Shown: positions 1 to 7,917, counted from the stretch's first letter. The stretch is DNA of 64,000 nt from CAVSUZ01 sp963791885 (GCA_963791885.1 CAWBUL010000005.1:2247543-2311542); one strand, 5' to 3'. The notes: a model not told the origin generated them from the sequence alone. Translations and numbers: made by a program.

Positions 1-479
1 GGATCAAGAGCACGAAACCCCAGATCGTAATAAAAATCGAAAGCCTTCTGGTCGATAGCGTCCAAAACCACAGCATATAGTCCCATCGCTTGCTGCGACG
101 TTCGTCTGATGCGGCGGAGCGCATCGGCCATCATGGCGCGTCCAATGCCTCGGCCCTGCACTCTCTGGTGAGTGCCCAACAGCGCTATATAGGCAGCTGG
201 CAGGCCACCCAACGTATGCTCGATTAGTAGGCCATTCCAGTTCGCGGGTACAAAGTGGGCTTCTATTTCGTGCGAACGCATCGCATAGAAGCCGAGCACA
301 TCTGTCTTCCCCGGCTCAACCGCCGCGAAAACTCGCAGTACCCCATTCTCCTGCTGCCTGACGACGGAGCGATGAAATTGACCATCGATAAAGTCGTTCC
401 CGCAGCAAAAAGCCGCTCGGCCATGGTGTTGTCCGAGCGGCTCAATGACTACTCTGATGCGCGGCCTATCTGATGGCAT
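1..479 (-). CDS. GNAT-family acetyltransferase toxin, C-terminus beyond window edge
   Basis: The minus-strand frame opens with ATG at 479-477 and is uninterrupted to the window edge (about 159 codons). It has the layout of TacT/AtaT-type GNAT toxins: an N-terminal beta strand, a central region with FYAMRSHEI, and the acetyl-CoA loop seen as QGRGIGRAMM. The tail contains YYDLGF, typical of the last strands, so only a few residues are missing. The start overlaps the end of the DUF1778 gene by 14 bp, which is the usual antitoxin-toxin coupling. Known family members acetylate the amino group of charged tRNAs and block translation. The target here is not shown by the sequence. The frame is open at the edge, so the true stop is not visible. 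Confidence 0.85.
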   Translation of the reverse strand, partial: MPSDRPRIRVVIEPLGQHHGRAAFCCGNDFIDGQFHRSVVRQQENGVLRVFAAVEPGKTDVLGFYAMRSHEIEAHFVPANWNGLLIEHTLGGLPAAYIALLGTHQRVQGRGIGRAMMADALRRIRRTSQQAMGLYAVVLDAIDQKAFDFYYDLGFRALD

Positions 480-780
480 TTTCCGTCGTGGCCTCGTATT
501 CAGTCATCAGGTCGAGCATGGCTGTATTCGGTGACGAGATGCTTTCTAGGGCGGCAAAAAATGCGCGGCTTGCCCGTTCATCCAGAACCGTCCGGCTCTG
601 TGATTTGAGAGTTTGAACTGCCTCACGATAAGCTGCACTTGTTACGAAATCAGAGGTATCCACGCCAAGGCAGGCGGCAGCCTTCTCGATGGTCTCCTTG
701 ACCTTCGGCTTCGTTCTCTGTTCTAGGCGCGCGGACTTCGGTTCGCGCACATCGCTTGTGGCGTCCTTGAAGGCGAGCAT
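466..780 (-). CDS. DUF1778 family antitoxin (TacA-like)
   Basis: A 104-residue protein with the DUF1778 ribbon-helix-helix pattern: an N-terminal basic strand (SARLEQRTKPKVKETIEKAA), then a helix with SDFVTSAA, and a C-terminal toxin-binding tail. I chose the ATG at 780-778 because GGAG lies 7 nt upstream. A TTG start at 801 would place the coding region inside the inverted repeat at 803-821. It is expected to bind and neutralise the overlapping GNAT toxin and to repress the pair by binding the upstream palindrome. Family assignment is confident; DNA binding at the palindrome is inferred. Confidence 0.85.
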   Translation of the reverse strand: MLAFKDATSDVREPKSARLEQRTKPKVKETIEKAAACLGVDTSDFVTSAAYREAVQTLKSQSRTVLDERASRAFFAALESISSPNTAMLDLMTEYEATTENAIR

Positions 781-802
781 GGGTTGACTCCAGCGGGGCA
801 AT

Positions 803-821
803 GTCCGGCTATGAGCCGGAC
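803..821. promoter_or_regulatory. Candidate operator of the GNAT/DUF1778 module
   Basis: A perfect 8-bp inverted repeat, GTCCGGCT-ATG-AGCCGGAC, lies 23 bp upstream of the chosen antitoxin start. It sits where transcription from the adjacent promoter should begin. Palindromes here are the normal binding site of ribbon-helix-helix antitoxins. The repeat is seen; its role as operator is inferred. Confidence 0.6.
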
Positions 822-827
822 GTATGG

Positions 828-856
828 ATAATTGGCTAATGCCAACGGGCTGTCAA
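828..856 (-). promoter_or_regulatory. Sigma-70-like promoter of the toxin-antitoxin pair
   Basis: On the minus strand TTGACA (856-851) is followed after exactly 17 nt by AATTAT (833-828). The expected start of transcription falls at about 821, at the edge of the inverted repeat, so a repressor bound there would block initiation. Read by eye, without scoring. Confidence 0.5.
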
Positions 857-905
857 CAGCTATCGCGCTGGCGTGACTAGCCGCTCTTTCCACCTCAGAA
901 ACGCC

Positions 906-1895
906 CTAGCCAACTGCCGGGGTGTCTTCGGTTCCACCAATCCGCCGATAGGTCAGCCGCTTGCCGTTCATGGCGCGGGTGGCGATCAGCGCGCGGTCGT
1001 GGTCATCAACCCCGAGCTTGGCGCGGTTGCTGTAGCGGAAGGTGAATTCGTCCAGATAGCGTTGCAGGTGTTGCTCGCCGCAATGCTGATACACCCCGGT
1101 CATGCCGCGCTTAAAGATGCCGAAGAAGCCTTCAACCGTATTCGTGGTCACGTCCCCACGCGCGTATTCCTTGGCGGAGTGGTTCACAGTCTGATGTGAG
1201 CGGAACTCCTCGCCAACCGCCGTGTACAGCGGGCTTTCGTCCGTTTGCAGGTGGCTCTTGCGATCCGCGTTGCGGACCAAGGCTTCGCGGATGTTCTTCG
1301 CGGTCACGACGGGCATGGCGATCGCACGGGCATCGCCACCACGCTCTACCAGGGCGAAGATCGGGCGCTTCTCCGCCGCTTTGCCCTTCTTGATATAGGG
1401 ACGGCCGCGACGGTTCTTGCTCGGCTGCGGAATTTCCTTCTTGCCGTGATAGGCTTCGTCCGCCTCAATTACGCGACCATGGCCGCCAAGTGGCGCGGGG
1501 TTCTGCTCTGCCATTGCTTCACGGATGCGGTGCGCCATGAACCAAGCCGTTTTGTAGGTCACGCCCAAGGTGCGATGTAGCTGGTGCGCCGACATGCCCT
1601 TCTTGCTGGCGGTCATCAGCCGGATCGCAAGAACCCACTTCGGCAACGGGACATGACTGCGCTCCATGACCGAGCCGGTCAGGACCGTAAACTGTCCACG
1701 GCAATCAGGGCAGTGAAACAAGCCGGGACGGTGCGGCTGTCCCTTCTTCTGACGCTCCGGAACCGACTCCATCCGAGCGGGGCGCGTGCCGCCGCAATGT
1801 GGGCAGAAAACGCCTGATGGCCAGCGCGCCGCCTCAAGCCACTCGCGGGCCTTCTCTACGTCGTGGAACTCGGGGGCGGTGAGGTCGAAACCCAT
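906..1895 (-). CDS. IS1595-family transposase (copy A)
   Basis: A 329-residue transposase. The N-terminus holds a zinc ribbon of the CPHCGG...CPDCRG type, followed by VLTGSVMERSHVPLPKW, then the DDE catalytic core with IEADEAYHGKKE (first Asp), QTDESP (second Asp) and TVEGFFGIFKRG (Glu). This order is typical of IS1595/ISXO2 transposases. It is closely similar by eye to the 315-residue copy at 2019-2966 but is oriented away from it. Its upstream end carries TCATCCCTTTGACA next to an AT-rich palindrome at 1963-1970. No matching inverted end is visible between the gene and the left window edge, so the element either extends out of the window or is truncated. Confidence 0.92.
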   Translation of the reverse strand: MGFDLTAPEFHDVEKAREWLEAARWPSGVFCPHCGGTRPARMESVPERQKKGQPHRPGLFHCPDCRGQFTVLTGSVMERSHVPLPKWVLAIRLMTASKKGMSAHQLHRTLGVTYKTAWFMAHRIREAMAEQNPAPLGGHGRVIEADEAYHGKKEIPQPSKNRRGRPYIKKGKAAEKRPIFALVERGGDARAIAMPVVTAKNIREALVRNADRKSHLQTDESPLYTAVGEEFRSHQTVNHSAKEYARGDVTTNTVEGFFGIFKRGMTGVYQHCGEQHLQRYLDEFTFRYSNRAKLGVDDHDRALIATRAMNGKRLTYRRIGGTEDTPAVG

Positions 1896-1962
1896 GGGGA
1901 AGCGTCCTTTCTGGGTTCGTTCTTACCTCACGCGCTTCGCTTTGTCAAAGGGATGAATGGGA

Positions 1963-1970
1963 GAATATTC
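1963..1970. repeat. Palindrome shared by two divergent IS1595 ends
   Basis: The self-complementary octamer GAATATTC lies between two IS ends that face opposite ways. To the left, on the minus strand, is the end of copy A, with ATCCCTTTGACAAAG. To the right, on the plus strand, is the end of copy B, CTAGTTATCCCTTTGACATA. Both ends keep the core ATCCCTTTGACA. Eight bp is the usual IS1595 duplication length, so it could be a shared target site. The sequence beyond the far end of copy B is not identical to it. Confidence 0.5.
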
Positions 1971-1990
1971 CTAGTTATCCCTTTGACATA
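1971..1990 (+). repeat. Left terminal inverted repeat of IS1595 copy B
   Basis: CTAGTTATCCCTTTGACATA. It matches the reverse complement of 4726-4745 at 19 of 20 positions and lies 28 bp before the transposase start. Confidence 0.7.
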
Positions 1991-2018
1991 GCCATTCGGA
2001 GTTGTTATAAAACGACTC

Positions 2019-2966
2019 ATGTCCACCGACCTGACCGACCCGATCTTTCATGACGAAGCCGCCGCCCGGAAGCACATGGAGGCTATCCGGTGGCCGAATG
2101 GCCCGTTCTGCCCTCACTGTGGAGCGGTTAAGGGCATCACGCGGCTTGAGGGCGAGTCGCACCGGGCCGGTTTGCATCAGTGCAACAATTGCCGGGGCCA
2201 CTTCACGGTCACGAATGGCACTGTCATGGAGCGCAGCCATATCCCGATGAGCAAGTGGGTTCTGGGCTTTCACCTGATGGCCGCGAGCAAGAAGGGCATC
2301 AGCGCCCATCAGCTGCACCGCATGCTGCACATTACATACAAGGCCGCTTGGTTCATGGCCCATCGCATTCGCGAAGCGATGCGTGATGAGAACCCGCCGC
2401 CGCTGGGTGGCGAGGGCAGCGTAATCGAGGCTGACGAAGCGTACTTCGGCAAGAAGGAAATCCCGCAGCCGAGCAAAAATCGTCGCGGTCAGCCCTACAT
2501 CAAGAAGGGCAAGGCTGCCGAAAAGCGCCCGATCTTCGCCTTAGTGGAGCGTGGCGGCGAGGCGCGTGCCTTCTCAATGCCCGTCGTGACCGCGAAAAAC
2601 CTTCGCGAAGCTATGGTCCGCAACGTAGATCGTAAGAGCCGCCTGCATACCGATGAGAGCCAGCTTTACGTTGAGGTTGGCGAGGAATTCCGTCGCCACG
2701 AGACGGTCAATCACTCTGCCAAGGAGTATTTCCGAGACGGCGTGACCACGAACACGGTTGAAGGCTTCTTCGGCGTGTTCAAGCGCGGCATGCGCGGCGT
2801 GTATCAGCACTGTGGCGAGCAACACCTGCAACGCTACCTGGACGAATTCACCTTCCGCTACAACACGCGCGCTCGGTTCGATATCGAGGACGATGAGCGA
2901 GCCGCAATGGCGATGCGGGCGGCGGAAGGCAAGCGGTTAACCTATCAGGGATCTAAAGCGGCCTAA
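2019..2966 (+). CDS. IS1595-family transposase (copy B)
   Basis: A 315-residue transposase with the same architecture as copy A: a zinc ribbon (CPHCGA...CNNCRG), VTNGTVMERSHIP, then DDE motifs at IEADEAYFGKKE, HTDESQ and TVEGFFGVFKRG. It starts at ATG 28 bp inside the left terminal repeat, as expected for the transposase of this element. Long blocks such as QPSKNRRG are shared with copy A while other stretches differ, so the two are diverged relatives rather than a recent duplication. The frame is intact and all three catalytic residues are present, so it could be active. Confidence 0.93.
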   Translation: MSTDLTDPIFHDEAAARKHMEAIRWPNGPFCPHCGAVKGITRLEGESHRAGLHQCNNCRGHFTVTNGTVMERSHIPMSKWVLGFHLMAASKKGISAHQLHRMLHITYKAAWFMAHRIREAMRDENPPPLGGEGSVIEADEAYFGKKEIPQPSKNRRGQPYIKKGKAAEKRPIFALVERGGEARAFSMPVVTAKNLREAMVRNVDRKSRLHTDESQLYVEVGEEFRRHETVNHSAKEYFRDGVTTNTVEGFFGVFKRGMRGVYQHCGEQHLQRYLDEFTFRYNTRARFDIEDDERAAMAMRAAEGKRLTYQGSKAA

Positions 2967-3020
2967 GACCCCGAGGCAGCTTGCCCGAGCTTTCTTGGCT
3001 TGGAAGCGTACGCGCGGTCT

Positions 3021-3644
3021 CTAATCTAGAACAATCCGTTCACCTGGATGTTTGGCGCATATATTCGCCGCGATAGCTAGATCTGAGGCGACTCGCTGGT
3101 AATCGCGGGCTGCGACGGAGGCGGCCATTCCGTCATTAAGAAATGCCATCCCAGCGGCGAAACCCGCTCGCATACCTACGGAAAGAAACACAGGGATACG
3201 CGCATCTACACACGCCGCTACAAATGTAACGAGCGGTTCCCACTGGACGGTGTCCAGTGACCAGATGCTGAGTTTGACGGCTTCCTGGGAACCATAACTC
3301 GCTGGAATCTCTAAGGAATGGGAAAACTCCATTAAGACCCCACACCGATCGGGGCGCCATGAATCATCTAGCTTGGACGATTTCCTCCATCCACAGTACC
3401 AATTTCGACAGACTGCTGGCCTGTGGTTGTAGATGCCGCAGCCAGCACCTTCCTCAGCGTGCTTACAGAGTATCCCTGGAAGCTTTTTTAGCTCCGAAGA
3501 GATAATCGTTAGTGATTTGCAGCAGACGGTACAACCACCGCAGTTCCGGCCTGGGACTAGATTGGCTGCTTGTGAAGATGATGGAGGATTCTTTGGCTGC
3601 CTTTTGAGCGGCGGCCAAAAAAGCTGGATCAAGTTCCGAAACAT
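3021..3644 (-). CDS. YkgJ-family cysteine cluster protein
   Basis: A 207-residue protein with a cysteine-rich core: NCGGCTVCC near residue 36 and later GCGIYNHRPAVCRNWYC. This is the CxxCxxCC...C...CxxxxC pattern of the YkgJ/UPF0153 family, which is thought to bind zinc or an Fe-S cluster. The molecular role is not established. The C-terminal half is not recognised. It lies inside the probable IS1595 element, convergent with the transposase, and is likely cargo. ATG at 3644 was chosen; no clear alternative exists. Confidence 0.75.
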   Translation of the reverse strand: MFRNLIQLFWPPLKRQPKNPPSSSQAANLVPGRNCGGCTVCCKSLTIISSELKKLPGILCKHAEEGAGCGIYNHRPAVCRNWYCGWRKSSKLDDSWRPDRCGVLMEFSHSLEIPASYGSQEAVKLSIWSLDTVQWEPLVTFVAACVDARIPVFLSVGMRAGFAAGMAFLNDGMAASVAARDYQRVASDLAIAANICAKHPGERIVLD

Positions 3645-3803
3645 TCATGATCTGCCGATCTGATGTGGTGTAAAACAAGATGACGCGTACCCCTAATCTG
3701 TGCTACATGCCGTCGCACAGTCAGACGCATACACCGTCTCCGGACGCTGGGGCCTTCACCCCCAACGCCAGCACACAACATAGCAGGGTTCCCTAAATCG
3801 GCG

Positions 3804-3989
3804 CTACGGCGCCGACTTCTTTTTCTGCGGCCCTTCTATGGGTGCCTGGGGCAGATTCGACTTCTCCTTCCGCTTCTGCCTATGTTGCGGGGGCGTGTTG
3901 AGCGCCCGCCGCAACGCTTCGTCGCGGCGCTCGGCTATTTTCAGGGGATCGTCAGGTGGCTTCTCGCCGTTCTCAGGTGAACCGGTCAC
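3804..3989 (-). CDS. Small basic protein of unknown function
   Basis: A 61-residue hydrophilic protein containing DDPLKIAERRDEALRRALN, then a Pro/Lys-rich tail. I do not recognise a named family. The start is set by a near-perfect ribosome site: AAGGAGG lies 7 nt upstream of GTG (3989-3987), better than for the longer ATG frame that begins at 4031. Its 5' end overlaps the start of the divergent HEPN-like gene by about 30 bp. A hairpin of TCGGCGC/GCGCCGA spans its stop codon (about 3798-3815). It is cargo of the IS1595 element by position. Confidence 0.5.
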   Translation of the reverse strand: MTGSPENGEKPPDDPLKIAERRDEALRRALNTPPQHRQKRKEKSNLPQAPIEGPQKKKSAP

Positions 3990-4654
3990 TACAAAACCTC
4001 CTTGCCCAACGCCCACGTCCAGATGCGGCATTCAAGACTATAGATGATCTTGAGCGGCAGCTTTTAGCAGGGTCCACCGATCACCGCGCAATGGTTCTTA
4101 TAGGCTCGGCTCTCGTGGAATCGTTTCTCGAAGAAGTTATCCTTGTGCAATGCACAAGGAAGTTCGACCGCGATTGGAGAGGGCGATTGTTCGGTGCCGG
4201 CCCGGAGGGCCAAGCAGTTCAAGGCTTTTATGGTAAGATACTGCTCGCCCACGCTCTGGGCATCTATAACACTGCATTTTTTGAGGACCTGGACCGGATC
4301 AGGCGCATCCGGAACGCTTTTGCGCACACTCACAAACCGCTCAGCCTTAACTCATCCTTCCTGAAAACAGCGTGCGATTTCCACTGTCTCAATGAGAACT
4401 TAGGGGGGATTGATCCGACCGTACGATATTCTAAGCCCGGTCCCCCTCATCGGTTCTTGGAAGCGGTGGGCCTTATAAGTGTAGTCCTTTCCACCCTCGC
4501 CGAAAAAAATCGCCGTTTCCGTCCCCGTGCTAGGAGGAATTCGACTTGGGTTTATGCCGAGCCGCCTCCATCGCCTGGTAAATCCAAACAGCCAAATCAA
4601 CGCAATCGGCGACGCGCGAGTCAAACGACCGCGCCACCTTCGCGCCAGCCCTAA
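3956..4654 (+). CDS. MltR/HEPN-like protein
   Basis: A 232-residue protein starting at GTG with AGGGGA 7 nt upstream. The middle (about residues 30-170) resembles the MltR/DUF4145 alpha-helical fold: RAMVLIGSALVESFLEEVI, GFYGKILLAHALGIY, then RRIRNAFAHTH. The last stretch holds an R-x4-H motif (RNAFAH), the signature of HEPN nucleases. MltR itself is described as a mannitol operon repressor; some HEPN proteins are toxins or defence RNases. Which applies here is not decided. The last 45 or so residues are basic and run antisense through the 4530-4715 gene, so the native C-terminus may be shorter. Confidence 0.6.
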   Translation: MASRRSQVNRSLQNLLAQRPRPDAAFKTIDDLERQLLAGSTDHRAMVLIGSALVESFLEEVILVQCTRKFDRDWRGRLFGAGPEGQAVQGFYGKILLAHALGIYNTAFFEDLDRIRRIRNAFAHTHKPLSLNSSFLKTACDFHCLNENLGGIDPTVRYSKPGPPHRFLEAVGLISVVLSTLAEKNRRFRPRARRNSTWVYAEPPPSPGKSKQPNQRNRRRASQTTAPPSRQP

Positions 4655-4715
4655 TCATCTCCTCCGTTACCTCGATTTCGTCTGCCGGCCTGTCACGCGG
4701 TATTAGAGTACTCAT
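4530..4715 (-). CDS. Small conserved-looking protein at IS1595 right end
   Basis: A 61-residue acidic/helical protein with IEVTEEMIRAGAKVARSFDS followed by VDLAVWIYQAMEAARHK. It starts 11 bp inside the right terminal repeat and is transcribed inward, overlapping the 3' end of the HEPN-like gene by 125 bp. No named family is recognised and no function is proposed. Position next to the terminus suggests it belongs to the mobile element. Confidence 0.5.
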   Translation of the reverse strand: MSTLIPRDRPADEIEVTEEMIRAGAKVARSFDSRVADCVDLAVWIYQAMEAARHKPKSNSS

Positions 4716-4725
4716 TCCGACCTGC

Positions 4726-4745
4726 TATGTCAAAGGGATAATTAG
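4726..4745 (-). repeat. Right terminal inverted repeat of IS1595 copy B
   Basis: TATGTCAAAGGGATAATTAG, the inverted partner of 1971-1990 with one mismatch. The segment from here to 5035 (about 290 bp) contains no gene I can support. Confidence 0.7.
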
Positions 4746-5035
4746 GAAAATATTCCGTATTATCTGGATGCCGCCGCAACTTCCTTGGAGTATGGCGGAC
4801 ACGAGGACGCCATGAGCGCAACTGCGGAGTTGCACTCTGGCCCGACCCCATGACGCAAATGCCCCAATCGCGCGATCTCGACGAGCGCGAACGAAGAGGG
4901 ACAGGTGAGGAGCGAGCGCCGGTGATGAGGTGGGACCGAACACCCCAATTATGTCAAACACCGACTTGGCCCGTGAAAGTTCCGAGATTGCAAGTATGAT
5001 GGCTGCTGCTCGCCTCTCGCGAGGGGTTCGTCGCT

Positions 5036-5512
5036 GTGTTTGAGGTCTACATTGACGAATCCGGTGTTCATGCTGGATCGCGGGTCGTCACAGTAGCTGC
5101 CTATTTGGCGCGCCCCGAGCAATGGGCAGCTTTCACCGAAGAATGGTTACGAGAGATCGCTCCCATAAAGGTCTATCACGCCGCCGATGCGGCTGGGTGT
5201 CACGGCGAATTTCAGGGCTGGACTCAAGAGCGCGTTGCAGAAGCGGCAAAGCGGGCACTCCCGATCATTCCCAAGCACACGCTCGGGGCGGTTGCAGCAG
5301 GAATCCAGTTGGAAGACTACGAGGCGGCGCTAAAGGAAAAACCCCATCTTCGTCCGCTTCTCGGTGAACCCTATGGCGCTTGCCTTCGTCGCCTTCTTTT
5401 GGTCGGGCGCTCCGATGAACCGCTTGAATGCCTGATCCAAAGCATCAGGCAATTCATCCGCCTCGGCTTCGGTCACCCGCTCAACGAAGCGGCGGCACTC
5501 GCCTGGGTTTGA
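5036..5512 (+). pseudogene. DUF3800 protein, C-terminally truncated
   Basis: Starts at GTG. The first 115 or so residues follow the DUF3800 pattern: VYIDESGVHAGSRVVTVAAY, then IKVYHAADAAG, PIIPKHT and GEPYGAC. DUF3800 proteins are usually 230-300 residues with a nuclease-like fold. After PYGAC the frame continues only as unrelated sequence to a stop at 5512, so the second half is missing. The minus strand over the tail (5512-5335) reads as a protein-like stretch, for example RRFVERVTEAEADELPDALD, next to the ftsK end. The junction probably marks where foreign DNA joins the core chromosome. Confidence 0.6.
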
Positions 5513-5535
5513 CGTCAGGCGCGGCGCAAATGTTC

Positions 5536-7917
5536 TTAATCCTCTACCGCCGCCCGGATCAGCACCTCCCGCTTGCCCACATGATTCGCCGGCCCGACCA
5601 CTCCCTCTTTCTCCATCTGCTCGATCAACTTCGCCGCGCGGTTGTACCCAATATTCAAATGCCGCTGCACAAAGCTCGTGGACGCCTTCCCTTCCCGAGC
5701 CACCAGCGCGACTGCCGACTCATACAACCCCTTCTCTCCCCCATCCGCGCCCGCAAACCCCGGCAACGGAGCCACACCGTCATCATCCTCCGCCTCCGTG
5801 ACCAACTCCACATACGCCGGCTCACCCTGCTCGCGCAGGAACTCCACCACCTTCTCCACCTCGGTGTCCGACACGAACGGGCCGTGCACGCGCGTAATCC
5901 GCCCGCCGCCCGCCATGTATAGCATATCCCCCTGCCCCAGCAGTTGCTCCGCCCCCTGCTCGCCCAGGATGGTGCGAGAGTTCGAACTTGCTGATCACCT
6001 GGAAGCTGATGCGCGTCGGGAAGTTGGCCTTGATCGTGCCGGTGATCACATCCACCGACGGACGCTGCGTCGCCATGATCACATGAATACCCGCAGCACG
6101 CGCCATCTGCGCCAGACGCTGCACCGCCGCCTCGATATCCTTCCCGGCCACCATCATCAGGTCGGCCATTTCATCCACAACCACCACAATGAACGGCAGA
6201 GACTCCAAGGTCAGCGGCTGCTCCTCGAATGTCGGACGGCCGGTATCCGGATCGAACCCGGTCTGCACCCGGCGGGTAATCACCTCCCCCTTCGCCCGAG
6301 CATCCGCCACGCGATCGTTGTACCCGCCGATATTGCGCACCCCGAGCTGAACTCATCGCCCGGTAGCGCCGCTCCATCTCCCGCACCGTCCATTTCAGTG
6401 CGGTCACCGCTTTCGCCGGCTCCGTCACCACCGGCGCCATCAGATGCGGGATGCCCTCGTACATCGACAATTCCAGCATTTTCGGATCGATCAGGATCAG
6501 CCGGCACTGATCCGGCGACAGGCGGTACAGCAGCGACAAAATCATCGCGTTGACGCCGACCGATTTGCCCGAACCCGTCGTGCCCGCGATCATCAGATGC
6601 GGCATGCGCTGCAAATCAGCGACGATCGGCGCGCCGGAGATGTCCTTCCCCAACGTCACCAGCAGCCGAGCCGAGTGACGCTGCACCTCGTCACTCGCCA
6701 GCAGTTCGGACAGGAACACCGTCTCCCGTTTCGCGTTCGGCACCTCGATGCCGATCACGTTGCGGCCGGGCACGGTAGCGATGCGCACCGCCGTCACCGA
6801 CAGGCTCCGCGCCACGTCGTCCGCCAGCCCGATCACCCTCGCGCTGCGAATGCCCGGCGCCGGTTCCAATTCGTACAGTGTCACCACCGGCCCGGGCCGG
6901 ATCTCCACGATACTGCCCTGCACACCGTAATCGGACAGCACCGTCTCCAGCAGGCGCGCATTGGCCTCCAGCGCTTCGGCGCTCGGCCCGGAGCTGGCGC
7001 GCGCCGGCGCCGTATTCAGCAGCGTAACCGACGGGAACCGCCAGCCGGCCTCGGGCAGCGGCAGGCTCTCCTGCTTTGCGCGACGGGGCGGCGGGATTTG
7101 CTTGCGGGCATGGATCGTGGGCGCCGGCGCTGGGGGCACACTGACCGGCCGATCGACCGCCGGCTCTCGACGAACCTGCGCCCCCTCCTCCTCAGGCTCC
7201 TCCTCTCTCACCCGGCGCCGGAACAAGCGCGCAAACGGCACGGTGGCGCGGCCGGCGAAGCTCGCCGCACCCCACCCGGTCGAGAACGAGAATCGCGCCA
7301 CCCGACCGATCGTGCCGGTTATCACGCGCCATTCTCCGCCCGAAAGGCCAAGCGCGAGCAGCAGCAAGGTGCTGGAGAACGCAGCCAGCAGGACCCAAAG
7401 CAGGACCGCGCCCGCGGGACCGAGCAGATCGCGCCCGGGCTGGAGCAGGGATGGGGCGAGCACACGACCGATCGCCCCGCCGGGACCCGCGGAACTGGGC
7501 CAGGTGACGGAAGCAAGGCGCGGCACCGCGGCAAGCGTCGCTCCGGCAAGCGGCGTCGCGGCAGCCATGACAGCCAGGCGAAGCCCAAGCCCGCCGACGC
7601 CCCGACGCGACGCGAGCCGCCACGCCCAGGCGAGCATCACGAGTGCCGGAAGCGCACCGAAGACACCGAACCCTTGCAGCAGCAGGTCGGCAGCAATGGC
7701 GCCGGCGGGTCCCGCCAGATTGGTTGCGGAGCGTGCCGTGGCCGTGTTGAGGCTCGGATCCGCCGGATTGTAGCTCCCCAGTGCGATCAGCAGCGCGAGG
7801 CCAGCGCAGCCCAGTGCCAACCCGCTGCAGCTCCGCGGTGCGCCGCTGCATGAGGGACCGGATGGCGGGAGAGACGATCCGCCGCGGGGCAGCGGCAGTA
7901 CGGGCGGCGGCGGCCAT
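5536..7917 (-). pseudogene. ftsK: DNA translocase FtsK, frame broken at three points
   Basis: Joined reading gives 792 residues, the normal length. The N-terminus has membrane segments (LALLIALGSYNPADPSLNTA onward), a Pro-rich linker, the RecA-like motor with Walker A GTTGSGKSVG and Walker B VVVDEMADLMM, then the C-terminal gamma winged helix (FVQRHLNIGYNRAA) that reads KOPS. FtsK pumps chromosome ends at the septum and activates XerCD. The frame breaks are one extra base near 7825, one near 6350 (GAACTC where GACTC restores frame) and one near 5981 (GAGTTC where GAGTC restores frame). Everything between is conserved and ftsK is usually essential, so sequencing error is as likely as decay. 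The start at 7917 has GGAG 4 nt upstream. Confidence 0.85.

Larger units (their letters stand above)
1971..4745 (+). mobile_element. Probable cargo-bearing IS1595-family element (copy B)
   Basis: Left end CTAGTTATCCCTTTGACATA (1971-1990) and right end TATGTCAAAGGGATAATTAG (4726-4745) are inverted repeats matching at 19 of 20 positions. Between them lie a plus-strand IS1595 transposase (2019-2966) and four further genes: a YkgJ-like protein, a small basic protein, a HEPN/MltR-like protein and a 61-residue protein starting 11 bp from the right end. IS1595 members with passenger genes are known. A clean 8-bp target duplication was not found: GAATATTC lies on the left and GAAAATAT on the right. 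The boundaries are therefore from the terminal repeats alone. Confidence 0.65.

Noticed and set aside
3798..3830. Strong terminator on the plus strand (hairpin followed by T-rich stretch)
   Set aside because: No plus-strand gene ends just before it; the hairpin more likely relates to the minus-strand small gene whose stop it contains.
1963..4756. 8-bp target duplication for the IS1595 cargo element
   Set aside because: The left flank GAATATTC and right flank GAAAATAT are not identical, so the element is supported only by its terminal repeats.
6444..7853. 469-residue plus-strand open frame
   Set aside because: It lies antisense to ftsK, is rich in Arg, His and Gln, and has no family resemblance. 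In GC-rich DNA the complement of a real gene often stays open.
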